Shown piece after piece: positions 27,405-35,761 of a stretch of DNA of 64,000 nt (positions within the stretch are counted from its first letter, which is position 1; the number at the start of each line of letters is the position of its first letter). Position numbers and translations under genes: made by a program. The DNA comes from Clostridia bacterium (lineage in GTDB: Bacteria; Bacillota; Clostridia; Christensenellales; CAG-314): the NCBI GenBank assembly GCA_900769665.1, contig CAAGHL010000006.1:1-64000 (forward strand), read 5' to 3'. The notes under the pieces are model-generated. The model was given only the letters and a program-made list of their open reading frames with translations, made no database searches and was not told the DNA's origin.

Positions 27405-27683
27405 TTATTCTCCCGATTCTTGAAATTGTCTAAGCGCGCTCTTTACTTCGCTATCGAAGACTTTTTGTTTGGAAAGCAATTTCTTTGCGATTGCGTCGAC
27501 GCTTTTTCCGCTGTGTGAAACATGCTTGACGTTTTTCTTTTTCGGCTGAGCGAGTTTCCTCATTCCGCCGTCGACAAGGAATACGAACCCGTCGTTTGCC
27601 TCGACGACCAAGAAATAGTTGCCTTTGTCGCGTCCTTGCGTGGACAACACTATGTCGCCTACGCGTATGTCACATTCGTTCAT
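27405..27683 (-). CDS. KOW-domain RNA-binding protein (L14e-like)
   Basis: 92 aa. The N-terminal KOW-like unit (DIRVGDIVLSTQGRDKGNYF) is followed by VVEANDGFVFLVDGGMRKLA, typical of a small L14e-like family encoded between map and infA in many Clostridia. A basic middle (QPKKKNVKH) and helical tail follow. Its role is not established; ribosome or rRNA binding is inferred from fold and location. Confidence 0.85.
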   Translation of the reverse strand: MNECDIRVGDIVLSTQGRDKGNYFLVVEANDGFVFLVDGGMRKLAQPKKKNVKHVSHSGKSVDAIAKKLLSKQKVFDSEVKSALRQFQESGE

Positions 27684-27690
27684 AATTTTC

Positions 27691-28440
27691 CTACAGACTC
27701 AAGATTTCCACACCGTTGTCGGTGATGGCAATTGTGTTTTCGTAGTGCGCCGCAGGTTTGCGATCTTTTGTTTTTACCGTCCAACCGTCACTCATCCAAT
27801 CAACCTTTTCCGTACCCATGGTAATCATCGGCTCGATGGCGATGGTCATACCTACGCTAAGGCGCATACCATGCCCGGGAATACCGAAGTTCGGAACATT
27901 GGGATCTTCGTGCATTTCACGACCGATACCGTGACCTACAAGCTCGCGCACCACTCCGTAGCCGAAGCTTTCGGCGTGCGTTTGAATTGTGTGTCCGAGA
28001 TCTCCGAGGCGCGTTACGCCCGGTTTGATACATTCCACGCCCTTGAAGAAGCACTGTTCGGTGACGTCCACAAGTTGTTGCACTTCCGGACTGATAATAC
28101 CTACCGCAACCGTGCGAGCCGCGTCGCCGTTCCATCCGTTGAGGATTGCGCCGACGTCGTAGCTGACGATTTGTCCTTCTTGCAGTACCTTGCGTTTGCC
28201 GGGTATGCCGTGCACCACTTCGCAGTCGATGCTGACGCAGATGCTTGCGGGGTAACCGCTGTACCCGAGGAAGCTAGGCACGGCGTTTTGCGAGGTAATG
28301 TACTCGTGCGCCAGTTTGTTTAGCTCCCACGTGGATACGCCGGGTTTTGTGTGTTCGGTTAGAAGATTGAGCGTGTCGCGAACGATAATGTTTGCTTTGC
28401 GCATTTCCGCTATTTGCGAATTTGACTTTACCAGAATCAT
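27691..28440 (-). CDS. map: Methionine aminopeptidase, type I
   Basis: 249-aa dimetal enzyme that removes the initiator Met. Conserved ligands lie in SYDVGAILNGWNGDAART (both Asp), LVGHGIGREMHEDP (His) and ITIGTE/ITDNG-type segments near the end (Glu). The N-terminus MILVKSNSQIAEMRKANIIV is usual. Its start overlaps the adk stop by 4 nt (ATGA), indicating coupling. Confidence 0.97.
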   Translation of the reverse strand: MILVKSNSQIAEMRKANIIVRDTLNLLTEHTKPGVSTWELNKLAHEYITSQNAVPSFLGYSGYPASICVSIDCEVVHGIPGKRKVLQEGQIVSYDVGAILNGWNGDAARTVAVGIISPEVQQLVDVTEQCFFKGVECIKPGVTRLGDLGHTIQTHAESFGYGVVRELVGHGIGREMHEDPNVPNFGIPGHGMRLSVGMTIAIEPMITMGTEKVDWMSDGWTVKTKDRKPAAHYENTIAITDNGVEILSL

Positions 28441-29060
28441 TGTTTCAATGCCGACAGAATTCTGTCATAGACTACGTCGATTGAGCCGTTGCCGTCCACA
28501 GTGACGAGCTTGCCCTGATTGGCATAGTAATCCACAAGCGGCAACGTTGTCTTTGCATAAACGTCAAGTCTGTTGCGGACGGTGTGTTCCTTGTCGTCTT
28601 CGCGGACGATCAAATTGCCGTTGCAAGCAGGGCAAATGTGTTCGTCGGCAAGTGTGGACACGTGGAAAGTTCCGTTGCAATCGGGACAGAATCTGCGACC
28701 CGACAGACGCTTGACGATGGCTTCGTTGTCAACTTCGAGATTGATTGCACAGTCGATTGTTTGGAAACCGTCCAACGCTTCCGCCTGTACGATGGAGCGA
28801 GGGAAACCGTCCAATATGTAACCGTTTGCGCAATCAGGCTTAGCCAGCCTGTCCTTGACGATTTCGATGGTGATTTCGTCGGGGACAAGCATGCCTTTTG
28901 CCATGATGTCTTTGATTTGCAAACCCAGCGGCGTTTCTTCCTTCAAGTTTTGACGAAAAATGTCGCCGGTGGATATTTGCGGAATAGACAATTGTGTTGT
29001 AAGTTTTTGCGCCATGGTGCCTTTGCCGCTACCGGGCGCGCCGAGCAATACGATACGCAT
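28437..29060 (-). CDS. adk: Adenylate kinase, zinc-lid type
   Basis: 207 aa; interconverts ATP + AMP and 2 ADP. P-loop GAPGSGKGT, NMP-binding DIFRQNLKEETPLG, and DGFPRSIVQAEAL. The LID has CPDC ... CPAC, the four-cysteine zinc form common in Gram-positives. The ATG overlaps the secY stop (TAATG), so they are coupled. Confidence 0.98.
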   Translation of the reverse strand: MRIVLLGAPGSGKGTMAQKLTTQLSIPQISTGDIFRQNLKEETPLGLQIKDIMAKGMLVPDEITIEIVKDRLAKPDCANGYILDGFPRSIVQAEALDGFQTIDCAINLEVDNEAIVKRLSGRRFCPDCNGTFHVSTLADEHICPACNGNLIVREDDKEHTVRNRLDVYAKTTLPLVDYYANQGKLVTVDGNGSIDVVYDRILSALKQ

Positions 29061-30493
29061 TATTTCAAAAATCCTTTGGAGCCGTTTCCGAGAAGTCCCT
29101 TGTAGTGGCGCATCATGATTTGATTTTCCAATGCCTTGTTAAATTCCAAAGCGACGGATACGCAAATCAACATTCCCGTTGCGGAGAAGCTGCTGACCAA
29201 TTGGTTGTTGAGGCTTACTTGCAACAGTTGCGGCAACAAGCTGAACAACACGGAGGGCACGAATGCGATGATGGTAAGGAACACCGCACCCCAGAAAGTA
29301 ATACGTCTTACGATTTTGTCGAGGTAATCGGCTGTTTCTCTGCCCGGACGAATACCGGTTACGAAACCGCCGTTACCTTGGATGTTTTTGGAAATCTCGA
29401 CGGAATTGAACTGAATTGCCGAGTAGAAGTAGGCAAATACAAAGATCAATAATGCGAGAATTACGTTGTACACCAAGATACCTACCCACGTGCAACTTAC
29501 GGTGGCTGTGGAGGAAGCAGTCATATACTTTATCCACCACTCTTCAAATGCGCTACCGGACCAGAACGTGCTGATAAGCATTGTGGGGAAGCTCATGAGT
29601 GCGTAGGCGAAGATCAAAGGCATAACGCCGCTGGCGTTGACTTTGATGGGGATGAACGTGCTTTGTCCGCCGTACATCTTGTTGCCCTTGACTTGCTTTG
29701 CATATTGTACCTTGATTTTTCTTTCGGCACCGTCTACCCAAACGATAAACGCAAATACCAAAATCAACGTCACTAGGAACAACGCTACAGACCAAATACC
29801 GTTGGTTGCGTTAGCGGAGTTTCCTGAGAAGATGTTGCCGATGGAGCTTGCAAGCGCTTGAGCCGCCGTGGAGATGATACCAACAAAGATAAGGATGGAG
29901 ATACCGTTGCTCACGCCGTACTCGGTGATGCGTTCGCCGAGCCACATTGTCAACATGCTGCCGCCCACAAGTATGATGATTACGTAAATGTACATAATCC
30001 ACTTTTGAGCTTGGAAAAATTCGGGCAAGCTACCGACGCCGGGGATTTCGATACCCGAACCGCCGAGCCATTTGTAGTTGATGTAATCGTTGTTGTTGCC
30101 AAGCGTCAGTACGATACCGACCGCGCTGATGATGGCAAGCACAAGAGTTACCCAACGGGTGATTTTGTCGATTTTTGCTCTACCTTCTTCGCCTTCCTTA
30201 GACATTCTTTCGAGTGCGGGAATAGCGACCGTCAACAACTGCACAATAATGCTGGCGTTGATGTACGGAGAAATGCCGAGGGAGAACAGTGTACCCTGAC
30301 TGAGCGCGTTACCGGTGATGGAGTTAAGCAAACCGAAGATGTCCGTTTGCGAGTTAAGACTCGATCCTAGGGAGTTCAGTCCGGGAACGGTAATATAACA
30401 ACCGAGTCTGTAAATGATTACAAACAGGATTGTCATAAAAATTTTGTTGCGTACGTCCTTGATCTTAAAGGCATTTCTGATGGTTTCGAACAT
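29060..30493 (-). CDS. secY: Protein translocase subunit SecY
   Basis: 477 aa, ten membrane helices; central channel of the Sec translocon. Recognised by MTILFVIIYRLGCYITVPGL, GISPYINASIIVQLL, the cytosolic loop with GGQSTFIPIKVNASGVMP, and GFVTGIRPG. It is longer than the usual 430 because two external loops are extended (about 135-165, and around 320-345 where VSCTWVGI occurs). Starts and stops overlap its neighbours by one base on both sides. Confidence 0.98.
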   Translation of the reverse strand: MFETIRNAFKIKDVRNKIFMTILFVIIYRLGCYITVPGLNSLGSSLNSQTDIFGLLNSITGNALSQGTLFSLGISPYINASIIVQLLTVAIPALERMSKEGEEGRAKIDKITRWVTLVLAIISAVGIVLTLGNNNDYINYKWLGGSGIEIPGVGSLPEFFQAQKWIMYIYVIIILVGGSMLTMWLGERITEYGVSNGISILIFVGIISTAAQALASSIGNIFSGNSANATNGIWSVALFLVTLILVFAFIVWVDGAERKIKVQYAKQVKGNKMYGGQSTFIPIKVNASGVMPLIFAYALMSFPTMLISTFWSGSAFEEWWIKYMTASSTATVSCTWVGILVYNVILALLIFVFAYFYSAIQFNSVEISKNIQGNGGFVTGIRPGRETADYLDKIVRRITFWGAVFLTIIAFVPSVLFSLLPQLLQVSLNNQLVSSFSATGMLICVSVALEFNKALENQIMMRHYKGLLGNGSKGFLK

Positions 30494-30939
30494 TATTCAA
30501 TTACCTCTGCTACGCCGCCTGCCGCTTCGATTGCAGATTTTGCAGAAGCGGAGAACTTATCTGCACGTACAGTAAGTTTCTTGGAAATTTGTCCGTCGCC
30601 GAGAACTTTGATACCGCCGTTGTTTTTAAGGGTGACAAGTCCGTTCTCTACCATCATTTCTGGAGTAACAATCGTTCCCTCTTCAAATACGTTCAACGCT
30701 TCCACGTTGACGATGTCGTACTTGACAGCGAACTTGTTGTTGAAACCGCGTTTGGGCAAACGTCTTGCAAGCGGAGTTTGTCCGCCTTCAAAACCGGGGC
30801 GTACACCGCCACCGCTACGTGCCCATTGACCCTTGTGACCCTTGCCACTGGTCTTGCCGAGGCCGCTTCCGATACCTCTACCCAATCTCTTTTCGGAGGT
30901 TATAGCTCCGACAGCGGGTTGAATTGTATGTATTCTCAT
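30493..30939 (-). CDS. rplO: Ribosomal protein L15
   Basis: 148 aa, full length. GRGIGSGLGKTSGKGHKGQ, GGVRPGFEGGQTPLARRLPK and a C-terminal domain ending ASAKSAIEAAGGVAEVIE. Binds 23S rRNA. The stop codon overlaps the secY start (TAATG). Confidence 0.98.
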   Translation of the reverse strand: MRIHTIQPAVGAITSEKRLGRGIGSGLGKTSGKGHKGQWARSGGGVRPGFEGGQTPLARRLPKRGFNNKFAVKYDIVNVEALNVFEEGTIVTPEMMVENGLVTLKNNGGIKVLGDGQISKKLTVRADKFSASAKSAIEAAGGVAEVIE

Positions 30940-30948
30940 GTTAGCCTC

Positions 30949-31251
30949 CTACTTTACTTCTTCAACCACCACAAGGTGCTTTACTTTGAAGATCATTCCG
31001 CGAATTGCCGCGTTGTCGGGCAAAACGTTGAATGTACGAATCTTGGTAAGACCAAGTGCCTTGACGGTGTCTTGTTGCTCCTTCAAGATGCCGTTTGTGC
31101 TCTTGACAAGAGTAACCTTTACCTTTCCTTCCGCAGCGGCATAAGGAGCTGTGCCTTGTGCCGGCTTAGCGGCGAGTGTCTTTTCAACTACGTATCTGCC
31201 GTTGATGTACAGAGGAGCCTTGACGGCTGCGTTTTCCTTTTTCTTAGCCAT
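30949..31251 (-). CDS. rpmD: Ribosomal protein L30 with N-terminal extension
   Basis: 100 aa. The last 58 residues are ordinary L30 (KVKVTLVKSTNGILKEQQDT, LGLTKIRTFNVLPDNAAIRG). About 40 extra residues precede them (AVKAPLYINGRYVVEKTLAA and an Ala/Pro-rich stretch). The frame and ribosome binding site support the long form, and no internal start has a good site. The role of the extension is unknown. Confidence 0.93.
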   Translation of the reverse strand: MAKKKENAAVKAPLYINGRYVVEKTLAAKPAQGTAPYAAAEGKVKVTLVKSTNGILKEQQDTVKALGLTKIRTFNVLPDNAAIRGMIFKVKHLVVVEEVK

Positions 31252-31262
31252 GATGTCCCTCC

Positions 31263-31892
31263 TTAAATCTCTTCTACGCTCTTACCGCGAAGTGCGGCAA
31301 CTTGCTCACGGCTGCGAAGCGCAACAAGTCCTTCGAATGTTGCCTTGACGCAGTTTATGGGGTTGTTGGAACCGTAGCTCTTGGTACGAATGTCCTTGAT
31401 ACCTACTGCTTCCAATACGTTACGTACGGGACCGCCTGCGATAACACCGGTACCGGGTTGAGCGGGCATAAGCAAAACTTTGCCGCGACCGAAATTACCG
31501 ATAACTTCGTGGGGGATGGTCGTGCCTACAAGGGCAACCTTGACCATAGCTTTCTTACCGCGAAGCGTTGCCTTTTCGATAGCTTGAGGAACTTCGGCAG
31601 CCTTAGCCATACCGATACCTACGCTACCCTTGCCGTCGCCGACTACTACGAGCGCCGAGAAACGCATCGTACGTCCGCCCTTGACAACCTTTGTTACACG
31701 GTTGACGGCAACAAGCTTGGTGATAAGACCGTCGTCTTCTTTCTTGTCTCTTTCGCGAGGGTTACGTCTACCGCCTTTTCTGTCGGGGCGATTGCCGTCG
31801 CGGAAGTTACGTTTGGGTTGTTGTTGCTCGTTTTGAGCAGGTGTTGCAGCTGCTTCGGTTGCAACTACTTCAACTTCTTGTACGTTTTCCAT
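31263..31892 (-). CDS. rpsE: Ribosomal protein S5 with disordered N-terminal extension
   Basis: 209 aa against about 166. The S5 core starts near residue 52 (DDGLITKLVAVNRVTKVVKG, GNGKGSVGIGMAKAAEVPQA-like, GTTIPHEVIGNFG). The first 50 residues are low-complexity: an acidic/Ala part then Gln/Arg/Lys-rich (QQPKRNFRDGNRPDRKGGRR). S5 is involved in translational accuracy. Confidence 0.96.
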   Translation of the reverse strand: MENVQEVEVVATEAAATPAQNEQQQPKRNFRDGNRPDRKGGRRNPRERDKKEDDGLITKLVAVNRVTKVVKGGRTMRFSALVVVGDGKGSVGIGMAKAAEVPQAIEKATLRGKKAMVKVALVGTTIPHEVIGNFGRGKVLLMPAQPGTGVIAGGPVRNVLEAVGIKDIRTKSYGSNNPINCVKATFEGLVALRSREQVAALRGKSVEEI

Positions 31893-31907
31893 GATGTATG
31901 CCTCCGA

Positions 31908-32270
31908 TTAGAATTTCAAGCCGGCTTCGCGTGCGCCGTCAGCAAGTGCTGCGACTCTGCCGGTGTAGATGTAACCGCCACGGTCAAATACTACTTCGCT
32001 CAAGCCAAGTGCCAAAGCCTTGGTTGCAATGTCCTTGCCGACTTGTATAGCGGCTTCCTTCTTGGTCATGTTCTCCACGGCTGCCTTCAGTGCAAGGCTG
32101 CTGGAAGCGCACAACGTGTTGCCGTTGACGTCGTCAATGATTTGAGCGTAGATGTAGTTTGTCGAACGGTAAACGCAAAGGCGAGGTTTAACGCTTGTGC
32201 CGAATACCTTTTTTCTTACTCTTGCGTGACGGATTCTTCTGTCAGCGTTTTTATTCATCTTTTTAATCAT
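31908..32270 (-). CDS. rplR: Ribosomal protein L18
   Basis: 120 aa, full length. RRIRHARVRKKVFGTSVKPR, LCVYRSTNYIYAQIIDDVNG and VVFDRGGYIYTGRVAALADG. Binds 5S rRNA with L5 and anchors it to the large subunit. It lies 11 nt from rplF and 15 nt from rpsE. Confidence 0.98.
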   Translation of the reverse strand: MIKKMNKNADRRIRHARVRKKVFGTSVKPRLCVYRSTNYIYAQIIDDVNGNTLCASSSLALKAAVENMTKKEAAIQVGKDIATKALALGLSEVVFDRGGYIYTGRVAALADGAREAGLKF

Positions 32271-32281
32271 ATCTACACTCC

Positions 32282-32824
32282 TTACTTACCTGCCTTCTTG
32301 CCTTCCTTCATCATGACGACTTCCTCTTTGTAACGGACGCCGTATGCGTGGTAGGGCTCGACGGGACGCTTAGCCTTGATGTTAGCGGCGGTTTGACCGA
32401 CAAGTTCCTTGTCGAAACCTTTGACCAAAATCTCGGTAGCGGAGGGGCACTCGAAGGTGATTCCCTTGGGAGCAATGACTTCGACGGGGTTGGAGTAACC
32501 TATGTTAAGGATCAGCTTATCTCCTTGTACGGCTGCTTTGTAACCTACACCGTTAATGATAAGGCTACGAGCGAAACCGTCGTGAACTCCGTGCACCATG
32601 TTGGCTACAAGCGCGCGATACAAACCGTGCTTGGCTTGCAAATCGGCGTCTGCTCCTTCGGGGCAGGTCATGTGGATTGTGTTGTTTTCGATTGTGCAAC
32701 CGATCTTGGTGTCGATGGTACGAGTCAACTCGCCCTTAGCACCCTTGACGGTGATTACGCCGTTGTCGTAAGACACGGTAACGCCTGCGGGGATAGCGAT
32801 AGGCTTCTTTCCGATTCTTGACAT
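32282..32824 (-). CDS. rplF: Ribosomal protein L6
   Basis: 180 aa, full length with two L6 folds: MSRIGKKPIAIPAGVTVSYD at the start, GYKAAVQGDKLILNIGYSNP in the middle, and IKAKRPVEPYHAYGVRYKEE near the end. It lies near the factor-binding site of the large subunit. Confidence 0.98.
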   Translation of the reverse strand: MSRIGKKPIAIPAGVTVSYDNGVITVKGAKGELTRTIDTKIGCTIENNTIHMTCPEGADADLQAKHGLYRALVANMVHGVHDGFARSLIINGVGYKAAVQGDKLILNIGYSNPVEVIAPKGITFECPSATEILVKGFDKELVGQTAANIKAKRPVEPYHAYGVRYKEEVVMMKEGKKAGK

Positions 32825-32835
32825 TTCCTACCTCC

Positions 32836-33234
32836 TTACCACACGAACGCAAGCACTTCGCCGCCGAGGTTCATGCTGCGCGCGTTTTTGTCCGTCATGA
32901 TGCCCTTGGATGTGGACACGATTGCAATGCCCAGACCGTTCAAAACTTTGGGCAGTTCTTCACTTTTAGCGTAAACTCTCAAACCGGGTTTGCTGATGCG
33001 CTTAAGACCGGTGATAACCTTTTCGCCCTTGGGGCCGTACTTCAAGGTTACTTTGAGAGAGTCTTGCAGTTCTTTTTCGATTACTTCGTATCCGGCAATG
33101 TATCCTTCGTTGACAAGAATGTCCAAAATAGCCTTCTTTGTCTTGGAAGCGGGGATTTCAACGTCGGCGTGCTTAGAAGTAATAGCGTTTCTGATACGCG
33201 TGAGCATATCAGCGATAGGATCCGTAACAACCAT
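32836..33234 (-). CDS. rpsH: Ribosomal protein S8
   Basis: 132 aa, full length. DPIADMLTRIRNAITSKHAD, ILVNEGYIAGYEVIEK, ISKPGLRVYAKSEELPKVLN and STSKGIMTDKNARSMNLGGE. Binds central-domain 16S rRNA. In E. coli it is the translational repressor of the spc operon; whether that holds here cannot be seen. Confidence 0.98.
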   Translation of the reverse strand: MVVTDPIADMLTRIRNAITSKHADVEIPASKTKKAILDILVNEGYIAGYEVIEKELQDSLKVTLKYGPKGEKVITGLKRISKPGLRVYAKSEELPKVLNGLGIAIVSTSKGIMTDKNARSMNLGGEVLAFVW

Positions 33235-33249
33235 TTGTATTTCCTCCTT

Positions 33250-33435
33250 TTACCAGCTTGCTTTCTTAACGCCGGGGATTTCACCCTTGTACGCCTTTTC
33301 TCTGAAGCAAATTCTGCAAATGCCGTACTTTCTCAACACGGAGTGAGGACGACCGCAGATAGAACAACGAGTGTATCCGCGTGTGGAATACTTCGGAGTT
33401 CTTTGTTGTTTGTTAATCATTGATTTCTTTGCCAT
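33250..33435 (-). CDS. rpsN: Ribosomal protein S14, zinc type (S14Z)
   Basis: 61 aa, the short zinc-binding form. Cys24, Cys27, Cys40 and Cys43 (CSICGRPHSVLRKYGICRIC) make the zinc site, followed by CFREKAYKGEIPG. Its size and cysteines are typical of Firmicutes. It lies between rplE and rpsH as expected. Confidence 0.98.
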   Translation of the reverse strand: MAKKSMINKQQRTPKYSTRGYTRCSICGRPHSVLRKYGICRICFREKAYKGEIPGVKKASW

Positions 33436-33448
33436 AATTACACCTCAA

Positions 33449-34036
33449 CTAAGCTCTGAAAGGCATACCCAAGTACTTGAGCAATGCTTTGCCTTCTTCG
33501 TCGGTCTTCGCCGTAGTAACAAACGTCACGTCGAAACCTCTGGTCTTTTCCACTTGATCGTATACGATTTCGGGGAAAATCAATTGTTCGCGAATACCGA
33601 GCGTGTAGTTTCCACGTCCGTCAAGGTTGGTGTTTACTCCGCGGAAGTCGCGTACGCGAGGCAGAGCAATACTGACCAACTTGTCGAAGAACGCATACAT
33701 ACGGTCTCCGCGCAGTGTAACTTTGGCACCTACGGCCATACCCTTACGAACTTTGAAGTTTGCTACCGACAGTTTGCTGTTGGTAACGAGGGGTTTTTGA
33801 CCGGAGATTATCTTCAATTCCTCAACGGCGAGTTGGAAGGACTTGGAATTGTCCTTGACGTCGCCAAGACCGGAGTTGAGTACGATCTTTTCAAGTCTAG
33901 GAACTTCGTTGATGTTTTTGTAACCGAATTCTTTGATGAGTTGAGGAACAACTGTCTCTTTGTACAATGTCTTCAATCTGCATTCAATCGGTTGATTGCT
34001 GCTTGCTTCGGCAGCTACGGTTTTCTTTGCAGCCAT
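33449..34036 (-). CDS. rplE: Ribosomal protein L5
   Basis: 195 aa, about 15 more than usual because of an N-terminal AAKKTVAAEASSNQP leader. The core is standard: LKTLYKETVVPQLIKEFGYK, RLEKIVLNSGLGD, RGDRMYAFFDKLVSIALPRV and FPEIVYDQVEKTRGFDV. Binds 5S rRNA and contacts P-site tRNA. Confidence 0.98.
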   Translation of the reverse strand: MAAKKTVAAEASSNQPIECRLKTLYKETVVPQLIKEFGYKNINEVPRLEKIVLNSGLGDVKDNSKSFQLAVEELKIISGQKPLVTNSKLSVANFKVRKGMAVGAKVTLRGDRMYAFFDKLVSIALPRVRDFRGVNTNLDGRGNYTLGIREQLIFPEIVYDQVEKTRGFDVTFVTTAKTDEEGKALLKYLGMPFRA

Positions 34037-34051
34037 TTTGTTCCTCCTTTA

Positions 34052-34474
34052 TTATTTTTCGGTTGTTGTTGTCTTTTTACGGGTAGTTTTCTTGGCCGTT
34101 GTTTTCTTAGCGGCGGTACCCTTCTTGGTTGCCTTGCGTTCTTCCTTCGAGTCGATGACCGCGCCGCACTTCTTGCAGCAACGAAGGAATTTGTTGTGTT
34201 CGCCGAGGACGTGACTTACGCGGGTTGTTTTTCCGCATTTCGGGCAAACGAGCATAACGTTACTAACGTTGATTGCGCGGGGGCGTTCCACCTTGCCGCC
34301 TTGCTCTTGCGCTGAACGTGGTTTCTTATGTTTTGTAACCAAGTTGAGTCCTTCAACGATTACAGTGCCCTCTTCGGGGTAAGCAGCGGTGACCTTGCCT
34401 CTCTTGCCGCGGTTTTCGATGCCGCCGACAATGACTTCGACCGTATCACCGGACCTGACATTCATACTTGCCAT
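34052..34474 (-). CDS. rplX: Ribosomal protein L24 with zinc-ribbon-like C-terminus and Lys/Thr tail
   Basis: 140 aa against about 105. The KOW core is present (MNVRSGDTVEVIVGGIENRG, EGLNLVTKHKKPRSAQEQGG). After NVSNVMLV the usual DPKTGKPTRV region reads CPKCGKTTRV, and further on CCKKCGAVID replaces the usual KKSGEVID, giving two CxxC pairs that could hold zinc. The last 25 residues are a histone-like repeat of Lys, Thr and Ala (KKTTAKKTTRKKTTTTEK). L24 is one of the two assembly initiators of the large subunit. Confidence 0.96.
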   Translation of the reverse strand: MASMNVRSGDTVEVIVGGIENRGKRGKVTAAYPEEGTVIVEGLNLVTKHKKPRSAQEQGGKVERPRAINVSNVMLVCPKCGKTTRVSHVLGEHNKFLRCCKKCGAVIDSKEERKATKKGTAAKKTTAKKTTRKKTTTTEK

Positions 34475-34490
34475 TTGTATGTCCTCCTAA

Positions 34491-34859
34491 TTACAGCACT
34501 TCCGGTGCCAAAGACACGATTTTCATGTAGTCTTTTTCACGAAGTTCTCTTGCCACCGGCCCAAAGATACGGGTTCCTCTGGGTTGCTTTTGTTGATCGA
34601 TGATTACTGCGGCGTTGTCGTCGAAACGAATGTGAGTGCCGTCCTTGCGGTTTACGCCGTAGTTGCTACGTACGATAACTGCCTTGACAACGTCACCCTT
34701 CTTGACAATTCCGCCGGGGTTTGCGCTCTTGACGCTGGCTACGATTACGTCGCCGATATTGCCGAACTTACGGAAGGAACCGCCGAGTACCTTGATACAC
34801 ATAAGCTCTTTTGCTCCGCTGTTGTCTGCGGCTTTAAGTCTTGTTTGTGGTTGAATCAC
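34491..34859 (-). CDS. rplN: Ribosomal protein L14
   Basis: 122 aa, full length. MIQPQTRLKAADNSGAKELM, CIKVLGGSFRKFGNIGDVIV, KKGDVVKAVIVRSNYGV and GTRIFGPVARELREKDYMKI. Binds near the factor-binding region. RBS and spacing are normal. Confidence 0.98.
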   Translation of the reverse strand: MIQPQTRLKAADNSGAKELMCIKVLGGSFRKFGNIGDVIVASVKSANPGGIVKKGDVVKAVIVRSNYGVNRKDGTHIRFDDNAAVIIDQQKQPRGTRIFGPVARELREKDYMKIVSLAPEVL

Positions 34860-34874
34860 TGTACTGTCCTCCTA

Positions 34875-35129
34875 TTACTTAGCCTTTTCGACGATTTCCA
34901 GCAAACGCCAGTTCTTGTCTTTGGACAATTTTCTGGTTTCGACGATACGGACGGTGTCGCCGATACCGCATTCGTTGTTTTCGTCATGGACCTTGTACTT
35001 CTTGGTCGTGGACACCGTCTTCTTGTACAAGGGGTGCTTGTACTTGTTGACGACGGCAACAACGATGGTTTTGTCCATCTTGTCGGACACTACGATGCCG
35101 ACTCTCTCTTTTCTGCTGTTTCTTTCCAT
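34875..35129 (-). CDS. rpsQ: Ribosomal protein S17
   Basis: 84 aa, full length OB-fold. KERVGIVVSDKMDKTIVVAV, HPLYKKTVSTTKKYKVHDEN and GDTVRIVETRKLSKDKNWRL. Binds 16S rRNA 5' domain. It lies 15 nt upstream of rplN and 16 nt after rpmC. Confidence 0.98.
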   Translation of the reverse strand: MERNSRKERVGIVVSDKMDKTIVVAVVNKYKHPLYKKTVSTTKKYKVHDENNECGIGDTVRIVETRKLSKDKNWRLLEIVEKAK

Positions 35130-35145
35130 TTCTCGTTACCTCCGC

Positions 35146-35340
35146 TTACGCCTTGAGTTCTCTTTCGCGGAGAACTGTCTTGATTCTTGCGATGTCTTTC
35201 TTGACATTTGCCAGCGCAAGAGGGTTTGTAAGTTGTCCGGTTGCGTGAGACAAACGCAAGTTGAACAACTCTTTTTTCAAATCGGCGAGCTTAGCCACCA
35301 ATTCTTCATTATTAAGTTCGCGTACTTCACTTGCTTTCAT
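35146..35340 (-). CDS. rpmC: Ribosomal protein L29
   Basis: 64-aa helical hairpin: KASEVRELNNEELVAKLADL, KKELFNLRLSHATGQLTNPL and NVKKDIARIKTVLRERELKA. Sits at the tunnel exit. Its start lies 14 nt inside the end of rplP, so it is likely coupled to it. Confidence 0.98.
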   Translation of the reverse strand: MKASEVRELNNEELVAKLADLKKELFNLRLSHATGQLTNPLALANVKKDIARIKTVLRERELKA

Positions 35341-35761
35341 CGCAGTTCACCTCTTCTTCTTTCTTCACAAACTTGCACTTTACAGGAAGCTTGTGACTTG
35401 CCAGACGCAATGCTTCGCGGGCTTGATCTTCCGTAATACCGCTCATTTCAAACATTACTCTGCCGGGTTTAACGACAGCTACCCAGTATTCCGGGCTACC
35501 TTTACCGGAACCCATGCGGGTTTCGGCGGGGTTCTTTGTTACGGGTTTGTGAGGGAAGATGTCTACCCAAACTTTACCGCCACGCTTTACGAAACGCGTC
35601 ATAGCGACACGAGCCGCCTCGATTTGGTTGGAGGTAATCCAGCCGCATTCGAGTGCTTGAAGACCGTATTCACCGTAAGCAACCTTATTGCCCTTATGAG
35701 CTTCGCCCTTCATTCTTCCGCGGAATTGGCGACGGTGCTTAACTCTCTTCGGCATCAACAT
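35327..35761 (-). CDS. rplP: Ribosomal protein L16
   Basis: 144 aa. MLMPKRVKHRRQFRGRMKGE, GEYGLQALECGWITSNQIEA, ARVAMTRFVKRGGKVWVDIF and ETRMGSGKGSPEYWVAVVKP. It lies close to the A site of the peptidyl transferase centre. The stop overlaps the rpmC start, and the first base overlaps the rpsC stop. Confidence 0.98.
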   Translation of the reverse strand: MLMPKRVKHRRQFRGRMKGEAHKGNKVAYGEYGLQALECGWITSNQIEAARVAMTRFVKRGGKVWVDIFPHKPVTKNPAETRMGSGKGSPEYWVAVVKPGRVMFEMSGITEDQAREALRLASHKLPVKCKFVKKEEEVNCDESK

